Assembly: GCF_900111195.1 (NCBI RefSeq)
Contig: NZ_FOGL01000016.1
Location: 1 to 64,000, forward strand
DNA: 64,000 bases
Origin: Gracilibacillus ureilyticus
GTDB lineage: Bacteria > Bacillota > Bacilli > Bacillales > Amphibacillaceae
Direction of reading: 5' to 3'
Shown here piece after piece: positions 16,640 to 25,776 of the stretch. The notes under the pieces are model-generated. The model saw only the letters and a list, made by a program, of their open reading frames with translations. It had not been told where the DNA came from and made no database searches. Every line of letters starts with the position of its first letter. The stretch's first letter is position 1. The position numbers were made by a program, and so were the translations under genes.

Positions 16640-17913
16640 AGGTGAGACCTCCTATTACTCCTACTTAGAACCTTTACCATCCCAAAGCTTCCATTATCAA
16701 ATTCAACCTGATCTAAACACAACATTCCTTGAACCGTCACATCACTATTCAATAAGTACCTTCCTTTACGATCCTTTACCAAATAAAGATACTCAACCAG
16801 TTCTTCTAATCCCGTAGTTGCATACTCCACCCTTGATGTATTTTTTACTTCACCAATGGTCAGCTTCGTTAATTTATTTGTAATTTGATCATACGATTCG
16901 ATAAGGAAATCTGGTCTCCCTCGCCATAAATGACTAGTAACATTACGTCCAAATATACGTTGTGCTAAATCTTTGGTTGCGTCTAACGATTGAACTTTTT
17001 GCTTTAGGTAGGCATGCCCACTACCTTCAATGTCACTGGTTGGTATATGAAAAATGACAGAATCAGAGCCACTTGAATCATGGTACAAGTGATGGATATG
17101 AGAATCATCCTCCCATGTTGCTACTTTATTCTGTCCACCGTCCATTAGATGTAATTGACTCTTTTCTGTATTTTGCTTAATGATCTGAATAATCCAATAT
17201 AGTTCAAATAAGACATCTTGATTTTCTGGTGCAATAAAGGTTTCACGGAGTAAAATTTTTAAATCCTCTTCGTTGTACTGACCTTTAATTATTTTGCGAT
17301 AGGATACTAATAATTGGGCTGCTTCACGATATAATCGATTTCTATGATTCTGTGTTTTTTGAACGGTGCGGTCACTAACATGTGCTGAATGGACTCGCTG
17401 TAAATAGATATTGTGCTTACATGCGTATTCTATATTGGATTTTAACTCTTGCCATTCTGTGAACCATGCAGCCTTTTCAAATCCCTTCAGATAGGAATCC
17501 TGAAAAAGAAGTCTGTAAAGTATCCCTAGTAATTCCTTCAATACTAGATTTTCTGGTGTATCGTAAGAACGAACACTTTCATTCGTTGAAAAGATGGTCC
17601 GATCTTTATGATTTCTAGCTAAACGATGCTTCGTTGTTTCCGCCCAATCAATTTCTCCTCTTACTTCCCCGATATTTGTTTCTGTACATGTAGCTGTTGT
17701 GGTTTTAAAATGCTTGAGTAAAAAAGGTAATCTTTGAACAAAAGTCTTTGTTTCCTTTAATAATAGAAAACGTATCGTTAATAATTGTTGCAGATTAGAG
17801 ATGTTCACATTCGTTTTTGATAAAAAGGAGTTAATTCTTACATTTCCTGATTTCAAATAACCATGGAGAAACCCAGAAATCTCCTCTAAAATTTCCTCTT
17901 CTTTTTCACTCAT
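16636..17913 (-). CDS. mcrC: McrC-like restriction subunit (PD-(D/E)XK nuclease)
   Basis: 425 residues. The N-terminal half is helical and includes GEVRGEIDW, comparable to the RGxIDW block of the DUF2357/McrC group. The nuclease core lies at ~332-355: RPDFLIES, then LTIGEVKNT, giving the D...ExK catalytic set. In McrBC systems this subunit cuts DNA and stimulates the McrB GTPase. ATG 17913 overlaps the McrB-like stop by four bases. It shares only the general layout with E. coli McrC, so a distant subfamily is likely. Confidence 0.82.
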   Translation of the reverse strand: MSEKEEEILEEISGFLHGYLKSGNVRINSFLSKTNVNISNLQQLLTIRFLLLKETKTFVQRLPFLLKHFKTTTATCTETNIGEVRGEIDWAETTKHRLARNHKDRTIFSTNESVRSYDTPENLVLKELLGILYRLLFQDSYLKGFEKAAWFTEWQELKSNIEYACKHNIYLQRVHSAHVSDRTVQKTQNHRNRLYREAAQLLVSYRKIIKGQYNEEDLKILLRETFIAPENQDVLFELYWIIQIIKQNTEKSQLHLMDGGQNKVATWEDDSHIHHLYHDSSGSDSVIFHIPTSDIEGSGHAYLKQKVQSLDATKDLAQRIFGRNVTSHLWRGRPDFLIESYDQITNKLTKLTIGEVKNTSRVEYATTGLEELVEYLYLVKDRKGRYLLNSDVTVQGMLCLDQVEFDNGSFGMVKVLSRSNRRSHL

Positions 17914-19745
17914 TCCAGTCCACCAGCTTCAAAAAAGTCATTCACAAAGTCTGTTAGATATTCTTTATCAATGATTGCGTCCGTTTGTTCGTCAAGTTTG
18001 GTGATAAATTCATTCATTTTGTATATTGGTAACCCTTCAAACTGTGGCAACACATATAAGATCATCGCTGACGTAAAATCATCATTGAACTGTGTATGCT
18101 TTGCAATGTCTGAAACGATAGCTGGTCCATTTTTTCGATAGCTATTAATAAGTTTCCATATACTCGTTAATGTATCCACATTTGGATAGGTATCCATGTT
18201 CCAAGCATCTAAATACTTCTCGACTAAGTTCGGCGTAATATTTTTTGGTATGGTAACGGGAATAAAAGCGAAACGACGCATAAACGCATAACTCATTTCA
18301 TATAATGAAGCTTTATCAACCGTATTCATGGTTGCGATAATCCGCCAGTCATTCGGAATGACATAAGTATGATCATTGGTTTCAAAATCCTTTTCCTTAC
18401 CTTGGGCTTTCATCACGATAGAATGACCATTTTCTGATTCAAAAGGTAGTGTTATTTCATCCCCTGTTAAAACAGAAAATAAAGAACCAAACGCTTTATC
18501 GATATCGGCTCGATTAATCTCATCAATAATCAACCATTTATTTGTGGGCTGATTGGTAGTTGTATCCTTGACGCACTTTAAGAAGATTCCTTCATTAAAA
18601 TGTAAGTTGCCATCTTTGTCTGGCATATATCCACCAATCGTTTCATAAGTTGACCAATTAGACGATGCCGTTACCATCGATGATTGAACCTGATACATGT
18701 CGCAAATTTTGCTCGCTAGCTTCGACTTCCCTGTGCCTGGAGGACCTGTTAGAATGATATGTTTTCCATTCTGAATAGAAGTCATTACTTGATTAAGTAG
18801 AAGATCAACATTTTCAAATACTAATCCTTCCAGTTCCTTTTCAATGCTATCAATATTCACATCGAATATATCGATTTCCTGCCCATTCGTAACGTTTTCT
18901 GGATTTATAGGTGGGTTTGACTTAATTTTTTCCTCTTGCCAAACCTCCGCAATTTCAGGTGTTTTATAAAAATTAATTTGCTCATCTGGAGATTGCTCTT
19001 GAAGTTTTTCTCTAATCATTAGAAGCTGTTCATCGGTATCTTCAACGGAAGAATCTGTTATATATGAAGAAAATGCCTTTACAATTTTCCCTTTATGTCC
19101 CCAACTAGCAATCGATTCAAAGTATTCAGGTAGCAACAAGTGTAAAAATATATGTAGTGTTTGTACGCGCTTGCCAAGTCTTTGTCGGATATCATCCACA
19201 TGTCGTTTCAATTGTTTTGGATCATGTAATATTTCTTTTCGAATATCTAATGAGAGTCCTTTTAGCTTTTCTACAGCTAGAAATAGAAAGGATATTTCGA
19301 AATATTTGCTAGTATTATAGAAAGTCCCAGTAGCCCCAAGTCCGTACTTTAACGCCTCAAACACTTCTAAAGAAGGATCAATTTTTATTCGTCCCCATGA
19401 AGCGATCATTTCCAGCTTTTCCATCTTCGTTTTATAACTCACTGATCCTCTATAAGGAAACAAATAATAGATAAACATTATTTCGATCGCAAATTTATAG
19501 ACGCTTTCGGACTCATTTTCCAGTTGCTTTTTCAACTTGTCATCGAAACTGTTACCTGAAGCGTCTGGGTTTTCTATAAATATTGCTCGAAAGCGGTTCA
19601 TATTTTGCTCTGTCCAAATGTGTTCTTCGTCCCAAATGATGGACTTATTATCTAGTAAACACTTATTCTTCCATTTTTCCGCTGTGTTATAGATTGTTTT
19701 TCTGTCGTCTGTGTGATTTTCGAAGTATATAGCCAATTTTTTCAC
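17910..19745 (-). CDS. mcrB: McrB-like AAA+ NTPase of a type IV restriction system
   Basis: 611 residues. The helical N-terminal ~300 residues include HLLLPEYFESIASWGHKGKI, a block common in McrB-family proteins and thought to act in target sensing. The AAA+ module follows: Walker A GPPGTGKSK at ~334-342, Walker B/DEINRAD at ~405-411, and MNTVDKASLYEM at ~471-482, where McrB proteins carry the GTP-specific MNTxDR-type motif. FMRRFAF holds the arginine finger. It is the first gene of the operon. It probably forms the hexamer that translocates DNA and activates the McrC-like nuclease. Confidence 0.87.
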   Translation of the reverse strand: MKKLAIYFENHTDDRKTIYNTAEKWKNKCLLDNKSIIWDEEHIWTEQNMNRFRAIFIENPDASGNSFDDKLKKQLENESESVYKFAIEIMFIYYLFPYRGSVSYKTKMEKLEMIASWGRIKIDPSLEVFEALKYGLGATGTFYNTSKYFEISFLFLAVEKLKGLSLDIRKEILHDPKQLKRHVDDIRQRLGKRVQTLHIFLHLLLPEYFESIASWGHKGKIVKAFSSYITDSSVEDTDEQLLMIREKLQEQSPDEQINFYKTPEIAEVWQEEKIKSNPPINPENVTNGQEIDIFDVNIDSIEKELEGLVFENVDLLLNQVMTSIQNGKHIILTGPPGTGKSKLASKICDMYQVQSSMVTASSNWSTYETIGGYMPDKDGNLHFNEGIFLKCVKDTTTNQPTNKWLIIDEINRADIDKAFGSLFSVLTGDEITLPFESENGHSIVMKAQGKEKDFETNDHTYVIPNDWRIIATMNTVDKASLYEMSYAFMRRFAFIPVTIPKNITPNLVEKYLDAWNMDTYPNVDTLTSIWKLINSYRKNGPAIVSDIAKHTQFNDDFTSAMILYVLPQFEGLPIYKMNEFITKLDEQTDAIIDKEYLTDFVNDFFEAGGLE

Positions 19746-19883
19746 CCTTTTTGTCTGAATATAAGTTTGTGATATTCATAATTGTACCATTAATAAAGGA
19801 CGTATTCTTTAATCAGATATCTGTATGGTTTGAATGACTTTTCACCCTAATGTCACGTTTGGGAATAACGAAAATAAAATACG

Positions 19884-19911
19884 TTACATAATATCGAATT
19901 AGTGCTATAAT
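19884..19911 (+). promoter_or_regulatory. Sigma-A-type promoter of the AbiE pair
   Basis: TTACAT (19884-19889), a 16-base spacer and a perfect TATAAT (19906-19911), 24 bases before the GTG start. It lies in the 190-base gap that also must contain the promoter of the divergent McrBC-type operon. Confidence 0.65.
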
Positions 19912-19934
19912 AAAGGTGTCAGGAGGGATGTAAG

Positions 19935-20570
19935 GTGAATAAGCTTTATGAAGTTATTATAAAAGAATATGGATACGATGAGCCTGTATTTACAAAGGAA
20001 TTAAAAAAACGAATAAATATGTCAGATGAGGCCTTACGTCAAAATGTGAAAAGATTATCTGATATAGGTGATTTGATTAAAGTCAAAAACGGTATTTATT
20101 ATCTCCCAAGAGCTAGTAATATATTAAAGAAACCCCGTGTAAACATAGATAAAGTAATAAGAAGGAGATATATTAAACCGATTGATAAGAATGTAATCGG
20201 CTATATTAGTGGCACTAATTTTGCGAATCAACTTGGTTTAACTTCACAAACTGCAAGTGTGCCTACCATCGTAACAAATGAAGCAGGAAGACTTGAATAC
20301 GAAGTCACGTTTGGAAAAAAGGTCGTGAAGCTAAAGAAGCCAAGAATAAGAATTGATGAGCAGAATTATAAGCTGTTACAAGTATTGGACTTATTAAATG
20401 ATTATGATCGCGTAAGTGAAATTCCATTAGAAAAAGGGTCAAGCTTGATCAAAAAGTATTTACAAAATTCCAATATCACCATCAGCGAATTAAATCAACA
20501 CCTAAAAAAATATCCAAGGAGAACATTGGAAAATGTAATAGAAATGGAGCTTTACAATGAATTTGCATGA
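19935..20570 (+). CDS. AbiEi-type antitoxin/transcriptional regulator (DUF6088-like)
   Basis: 211 residues from GTG 19935 (AGGAGGG seven bases upstream). The N-terminal winged helix (~1-60, with DEALRQNVKRLSDIGDLIKV and GIYYLP) binds DNA. The middle domain with IGYISGTNFANQLGLTSQTA matches the DUF6088/AbiEi C-terminal fold. In AbiE systems this protein represses the operon and neutralises AbiEii without direct binding. Its end overlaps the toxin start by 14 bases. Confidence 0.82.
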   Translation: MNKLYEVIIKEYGYDEPVFTKELKKRINMSDEALRQNVKRLSDIGDLIKVKNGIYYLPRASNILKKPRVNIDKVIRRRYIKPIDKNVIGYISGTNFANQLGLTSQTASVPTIVTNEAGRLEYEVTFGKKVVKLKKPRIRIDEQNYKLLQVLDLLNDYDRVSEIPLEKGSSLIKKYLQNSNITISELNQHLKKYPRRTLENVIEMELYNEFA

Positions 20571-21546
20571 AAATAAGAAAGTGTTCGGGGAAGTCATTGA
20601 AGCTGCAGCAGATGAATTTAACTTACAATCTTTTCAGGTGGAAAAAGATTATTATGTTTCGCTATTGTTGAAAAATTTGCAAGAGGTCGTGCCTAATCTA
20701 GTTTTCAAAGGAGGGACCTCTCTTTCAAAGTGTTACGATGTCATCCATCGCTTTTCTGAAGATATTGATCTGACCATTAATTTTGAAGGAGATAAATTAA
20801 CGAGTGGTCCATTAAGAAGACATCAAAAATCATTGATTCAATTAATTACAGAAACAATAGAAAAACTAGATTTCACTTTATTAAATGATGAGCAAGATGA
20901 ACCAATACGTTCAAAAAGGCACTTCAATAAATATAGGATAGGTTATAATCGAACGTATCAGGAGGAAGCCGATTTTCAAATGTTAGATCACATCCTCATT
21001 GAAACCAGTCTTGGCTTTAAACCCTTTCCGTGCGAAATAAAGCTCGTTAGTAATTACATAACCAAATTTTTAGAAAAAGAAAATATAACTTATTTGATTG
21101 ATGAGTATAATATGCATCCTTTTTCTATGAGTATTCAGTCAATTGATCGAACGTTTTTGGACAAGCTATTTGCGGTATGTGACTACCACCATGACAAGGA
21201 TTATATCCGAAAGTCCAGACATATTTATGATATTCATATGATTTATCAAAGCGGATTAATAGATTCGACGAACTTAGCCTCTCTGACGAGCCAAATAATA
21301 GAAACAAGAAGGATGGGAAAGAAAACATACTCCTGTGAGGCTGGTTATAGACCGCGAGAGGTAATGCAAGAAATAATCGATGATGAAGTTTTTATAGAAG
21401 ATTATGAAACAAATACAAAGGAATTTCTATCAAAGTATGTTGCCTATGAGACATCTATTAATTCTTTGCAAGAGATTGTTACTAGGGGTTGGTTACCTGA
21501 AGAAATTCCTGAGGATGTAACTAGTCTTGTAACAAATTTAATTTAG
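20557..21546 (+). CDS. AbiEii-type nucleotidyltransferase toxin
   Basis: 329 residues. The nucleotidyltransferase core is GGTSLSK at ~52-58 followed by FSEDIDLTI at ~66-74, i.e. the hGGT...DxD metal-binding set of AbiEii/MenT-type enzymes, some of which add nucleotides to tRNA. A Lys-containing block (FLDKLFAVCD) and C-terminal helices follow. The gene overlaps the antitoxin by 14 bases, typical of AbiE. Likely role: abortive infection or plasmid/island stabilisation. Confidence 0.87.
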   Translation: MNLHENKKVFGEVIEAAADEFNLQSFQVEKDYYVSLLLKNLQEVVPNLVFKGGTSLSKCYDVIHRFSEDIDLTINFEGDKLTSGPLRRHQKSLIQLITETIEKLDFTLLNDEQDEPIRSKRHFNKYRIGYNRTYQEEADFQMLDHILIETSLGFKPFPCEIKLVSNYITKFLEKENITYLIDEYNMHPFSMSIQSIDRTFLDKLFAVCDYHHDKDYIRKSRHIYDIHMIYQSGLIDSTNLASLTSQIIETRRMGKKTYSCEAGYRPREVMQEIIDDEVFIEDYETNTKEFLSKYVAYETSINSLQEIVTRGWLPEEIPEDVTSLVTNLI

Positions 21547-21796
21547 TTAAAGCTGGGAGTTGGCTAGAATTAAAAGGGTTAGAAATTCATCACTTTCTAA
21601 AATCGATCCTACCATAAAGTTGAGTAAACGAAATTTAAAATTCTTTACTTCCATGTACGATTATTCATAAAAATGGTACAATTTACTAATAAACAAAGGA
21701 AATCTTAAGTCTAGGAAGCTTTATAACTTGCTTACAAGTATATGGATCTACCCCGAATCTCTCTATGTCTATTAAAAACTCAACTTATAAAAAGAG

Positions 21797-24700
21797 GTGA
21801 GAACCATACTTCACCAAGGTCTATACGAACAAATCGTAAACAAAGAACTAAAAAAAGCTCTATTAATGCTAGAAGACGACAAATTTAATATTAGTAAAGA
21901 AAAACTAGATGTAGAAGAAGCCAGCAAAAAGTTATCCAGCTATATTACAGATGTAACTCGAAAAGCATTAACAATGCTGCGTGAAAAATCCAAGAAAGAC
22001 AAATCTCTAATAAATCAAATAAAAGTATGTAATAAGATTATTCGTTACTTAAGCAAAACACTAGACGAAGAAACATTAGCATTGCTTGAAATTCAAGAAG
22101 AGGGTGAAGTTCTAACTTCTTTGTATGAAAAGTTAAATACAGCAAGCAGTCTACATCCTGGAGATGAACCGATTCGACCACTTACTTCTTTATCAGAAAC
22201 ATCCTTATTTACCGGATCTAAAAGTGAGCCAAATATGGTAAATGAATTGAAAAAGGAAATTGCAAGTTCAAATAAGGTTCAAATGCTAGTCTCGTTTATT
22301 AAATGGAGTGGTCTACGAATTATTTATGACGAATTAAAACAATTCACCGATCGTGGTGGGGAACTTCAAATTATTTCGACCTCCTATATGGGTGCCACAG
22401 ACTATAAAGCAATCAATGAATTGAGTAAATTACATAACACGAAAATCAAGCTATCTTATAATGTGAAAGTGACACGTCTTCATGCTAAAGCGTATATTTT
22501 TAAGCGTGATACGAATTTTAGTACCGCTTATATCGGTTCATCTAACCTATCTAATCCTGCCTTGACCTCTGGATTAGAATGGAATTTAAAGATCACGGAA
22601 AAAGAATCATTTGATGTCATGAAAAAAGTGGATGCTACCTTTGATTCTTACTGGAATGATGAAGAGTTCATTCTGTTTGATCCAACTAAGCAAGAGGATC
22701 ATGATGTGTTAAAAGAATCTTTACGTCCGTATCGTGCAGAAGGGAATCATTTTGCGACCTTTGATATTCGCCCTTTTCCATATCAACAGGAAGTGCTTGA
22801 TAAATTACAGGCAGAACGAGAAGTACATCATCATCATAAAAATTTAATTGTTGCTGCTACTGGTGTCGGGAAAACAGTAATTTCTGCTTTTGATTATAAA
22901 CGCTTTTTAGAAAAGAATGGACGCCCTGCAAGACTCTTGTTTGTTGCGCATCGAAAAGAGATATTAAAACAAGCATTGGAAACTTTTCGTCATATTCTAA
23001 AAGATTTTAATTTTGGTGAATTATTATTTGGTGGAGTTCGACCTCAATCGATTGATCACCTTTTCATTACGATCGACAGTCTGAACAGTAAAGAATTATT
23101 TGAACACACTTCAAGTGATTTCTATGATTATATTGTTGTTGATGAATTTCATCATGCCGCAGCAGCTTCCTACCAAAAACTATTAGATTACTATTCTCCA
23201 AAAATACTATTAGGATTGACGGCTACACCTGAACGTATGGATGGTAAATGTGTGATCAATTATTTTGATGGACGAATTGCTGCTGAAATCCGCCTTACGG
23301 AAGCCATTGATCGAAAGCTACTTAGTCCGTTTCAATATTTTGGTGTTACGGATACGGTTGATTTATCCAAAGTGAAATTCACAAGAAAGGGCTATGATCT
23401 CAAAGAATTAGAAAATGTTTATACCCATAATACCAAACGTGTTCAGCAAATTATCCATAGTGTAAACAAATATGTGACAGACATCGATACCGTAAAAGGG
23501 TTAGGTTTTTGTGTCAGTGTAGAGCATGCGAAGTATATGGCAAAGCAATTTAATGATCACGGCATTCCAAGTCTGGCATTGGACGGAAACACGCATCACG
23601 AGATACGCGATAATGCGAAGAATTTACTGAAAAAAGGGGACATCACTTTCATCTTTGTAGTGGACCTTTACAATGAAGGGGTCGATATTCCTCAGGTAAA
23701 TACGATCTTATTTTTGCGACCTACGGAGAGATTAACGGTATTTTTGCAGCAACTAGGTCGAGGGCTTCGCCTGCATGATGATAAAGAATGTTTAACGGTA
23801 CTTGATTTTATCGGACAAGCGCATAAGGAATATAAGTTTGAAGACAAATTTCGAGCATTAATTGGACGCTCTCGTCATGCGATTAAACATTATGTGGAAA
23901 ATGGATTCTCTACTTTGCCACGAGGGAGTTTTATTCAATTAGAGAAGCAGGCAAAAGATTATGTGTTAAGGAATATTAAGACGATTAAGAATTCGAAGCA
24001 AAATATCTTGATGAAACTGGAGAACTTTACCCATCACACAAGTCAGAAGTTAACGCTCGTCAATTTTTTGGAATTTTATCAACTGACAGCTTATGACTTT
24101 TATGGGCGGAGTGGAGATCGTTCCTTTTATCGTCTGTTAGTAGAAGCCGGACTATATAACGACTTCCATTATGATGAGGAGAAAGATATAACGAAACGTC
24201 TTCCTTATTTATTACACATAAATTCTGAGCATTTGTTAAGCTTTTATTTGCGGTATTTAGAGGATGGGGAAGTACGTAATCAAGAAGAGCAAGCTATGCT
24301 CAATATGTTATATTACACTATTTACCGTAAAAGTCCTGAAAAATTGGAAGTTGCTTCGATTGCAGAAGGTTTACATGAGGTATTACGAAGTAGTGAGATG
24401 AAGAAAGAAATCCAAGCCATCTTCACGTATAATTACCGTCATTTAGAACTAGTGGAAAAATCACATGATCTATCTTTCACTACGCCATTACGTGTTCATT
24501 CTAGTTATTCCACCGATCAAGTTTTGGCTGCTTTAGGTTATTATAATGAAGAGCGGCGTCCTGAGTTTCGGGAAGGTGCCATTCATCTCAAGGATAAAAA
24601 GGCAGATGTCTTTTTCATCACGTTAAATAAATCGGATAAAGATTTTTCGCCTTCTACGATGTATGATGATTATGCAATGAATGAGTGGTTATTTCATTGG

Positions 24701-24952
24701 CAGTCGCAAAGCAGAACATCAGTTACCTCAGAAACCGCTAAGCGCTATATTCATCATCGCGAGCGCAATCATAAAATCCTGTTGTTTGTGCGAGAATACC
24801 GACAAGAGAATGGCTATGCGGCTCCGTTTACTTTCTTAGGCACTACTGAGTATGTAAGGCACTCTGGAAGTAAACCGGTTAGTTTTGTTTGGAAGCTTCA
24901 TGAAAAAATGCCAGCAAAGCTTATAGTACAGTCGAATAAGAATATTTTATAA
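21797..24952 (+). CDS. PLD nuclease-SF2 helicase-DUF3427-type protein, copy 1
   Basis: Up to 1051 residues. An extra N-terminal helical region (~1-140) precedes a phospholipase-D-type nuclease domain with HAKAYIF at ~232 and IGSSNLS. The SF2 helicase has Walker A AATGVGKT at ~355, VVDEFHH (Walker B) at ~448, GLTATPERMD, and motif VI QQLGRGLR. The C-terminal ~350 residues are the DUF3427 type. The only standard start, GTG 21797, has no ribosome site. AGAGGTG would instead place ATA 21806 as start, so the start codon is odd or mutated. Probably a DNA-defence enzyme. Confidence 0.85.
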   Translation: MRTILHQGLYEQIVNKELKKALLMLEDDKFNISKEKLDVEEASKKLSSYITDVTRKALTMLREKSKKDKSLINQIKVCNKIIRYLSKTLDEETLALLEIQEEGEVLTSLYEKLNTASSLHPGDEPIRPLTSLSETSLFTGSKSEPNMVNELKKEIASSNKVQMLVSFIKWSGLRIIYDELKQFTDRGGELQIISTSYMGATDYKAINELSKLHNTKIKLSYNVKVTRLHAKAYIFKRDTNFSTAYIGSSNLSNPALTSGLEWNLKITEKESFDVMKKVDATFDSYWNDEEFILFDPTKQEDHDVLKESLRPYRAEGNHFATFDIRPFPYQQEVLDKLQAEREVHHHHKNLIVAATGVGKTVISAFDYKRFLEKNGRPARLLFVAHRKEILKQALETFRHILKDFNFGELLFGGVRPQSIDHLFITIDSLNSKELFEHTSSDFYDYIVVDEFHHAAAASYQKLLDYYSPKILLGLTATPERMDGKCVINYFDGRIAAEIRLTEAIDRKLLSPFQYFGVTDTVDLSKVKFTRKGYDLKELENVYTHNTKRVQQIIHSVNKYVTDIDTVKGLGFCVSVEHAKYMAKQFNDHGIPSLALDGNTHHEIRDNAKNLLKKGDITFIFVVDLYNEGVDIPQVNTILFLRPTERLTVFLQQLGRGLRLHDDKECLTVLDFIGQAHKEYKFEDKFRALIGRSRHAIKHYVENGFSTLPRGSFIQLEKQAKDYVLRNIKTIKNSKQNILMKLENFTHHTSQKLTLVNFLEFYQLTAYDFYGRSGDRSFYRLLVEAGLYNDFHYDEEKDITKRLPYLLHINSEHLLSFYLRYLEDGEVRNQEEQAMLNMLYYTIYRKSPEKLEVASIAEGLHEVLRSSEMKKEIQAIFTYNYRHLELVEKSHDLSFTTPLRVHSSYSTDQVLAALGYYNEERRPEFREGAIHLKDKKADVFFITLNKSDKDFSPSTMYDDYAMNEWLFHWQSQSRTSVTSETAKRYIHHRERNHKILLFVREYRQENGYAAPFTFLGTTEYVRHSGSKPVSFVWKLHEKMPAKLIVQSNKNIL

Positions 24953-25011
24953 ATAATGAATTGATTAGTGGGTGTAGTAAACACCAGGCTTATCAGTAAA
25001 TTGATGTAATT

Positions 25012-25055
25012 GAAGGTATTCCTCGTGCTAAGAGAAAATACCTTTTAACTTTTTT
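25012..25055 (+). terminator. Terminator of helicase copy 1
   Basis: AAGGTATT / AATACCTT stem with a 16-base loop, followed by TTAACTTTTTT. It lies 60 bases past the stop. Confidence 0.6.
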
Positions 25056-25300
25056 GATTTTTTCAACAGCAGGTATCTGTAGGTGCCCACACTATCGAAT
25101 CTAAATATTCTTTGGAAAGGCGTAATAATTCTTCATGTTCGCTTGCTTTAGGTGTACCTTTAAAATGGTAGATCAAATCAAATGATGTGTAAATGAATAA
25201 TAAAAGTATCATATTCATGTGTATGTTTACAGATGATCTCATGGATTGCTACCGCTGTTTCACATAGACTAAACCCTTTATCTCCTAGCCCGCAACCCAA
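25052..25300 (-). pseudogene. Decayed MutT-type NUDIX gene
   Basis: On the minus strand the pieces HTHEYDTFIIHL and then, in another frame, GTPKASEHEELLRLSKEYL and DSIVWAPTD line up with NTHEYEKFIINL, GTPVATEHAKLIWLPKENL and DSIIWAPAD of the intact MutT gene at 25346. After a further one-base shift the end reads PAVEKI (intact: PAVKEI). The NUDIX box is ruined (GDKGFSLCETAV...). At least two frameshifts are present. It points away from the intact copy and towards helicase copy 1. Confidence 0.85.
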
Positions 25301-25345
25301 ATAAATGCTATCATTAAATAAAACAATCAAACGCGGAGGATAACG

Positions 25346-25756
25346 ATGAAAAAAACCGTAAAAGTTGTAGCTGCCATAATAGAAAACAACCAAAATGAAA
25401 TTCTTTGCGCCTTACGTTCCCACCAAATGTCCATTCCAAACAAATGGGAGTTCCCTGGTGGGAAAGTAGAGGAAGGCGAAAACTACCAAGAAGCTCTTGA
25501 AAGGGAAATTAGTGAAGAACTGAAATGTAAAATTAAAGCTGGTGATATTATCAATGATAATACGCATGAGTACGAAAAATTTATCATAAACTTAATTTCT
25601 ATTGAAGCCAAAATCGTTGAAGGTACACCAGTTGCAACAGAGCATGCAAAGCTAATCTGGTTGCCAAAGGAAAACCTAGATTCGATTATTTGGGCACCTG
25701 CAGATATCCCAGCAGTTAAGGAAATAATGCAAGCAAATGAAGGAGCACCCCAGTAG
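25346..25756 (+). CDS. MutT-type NUDIX hydrolase
   Basis: 136 residues. The NUDIX box GKVEEGENYQEALEREISEEL spans ~38-58 with every catalytic Glu in place (GX5EX7REUXEEXGU pattern, slightly relaxed at the end). The N-terminus VVAAIIENNQNEILCALR and WEFPGGK match 8-oxo-dGTP diphosphatases of the MutT group, which cleave oxidised dGTP to the monophosphate. It converges on helicase copy 2 with a shared terminator. The pairing with PLD-helicases occurs twice here, so it may serve that system rather than housekeeping. Confidence 0.87.
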   Translation: MKKTVKVVAAIIENNQNEILCALRSHQMSIPNKWEFPGGKVEEGENYQEALEREISEELKCKIKAGDIINDNTHEYEKFIINLISIEAKIVEGTPVATEHAKLIWLPKENLDSIIWAPADIPAVKEIMQANEGAPQ

Positions 25757-25766
25757 TGCTCCTTCA
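25739..25766. terminator. Bidirectional terminator between MutT and helicase copy 2
   Basis: Perfect 10-bp stem GAAGGAGCAC / GTGCTCCTTC with a 7-base loop; it overlaps the MutT stop. It serves two convergent genes. Confidence 0.7.
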
Positions 25767-25776
25767 ATAAATCACC

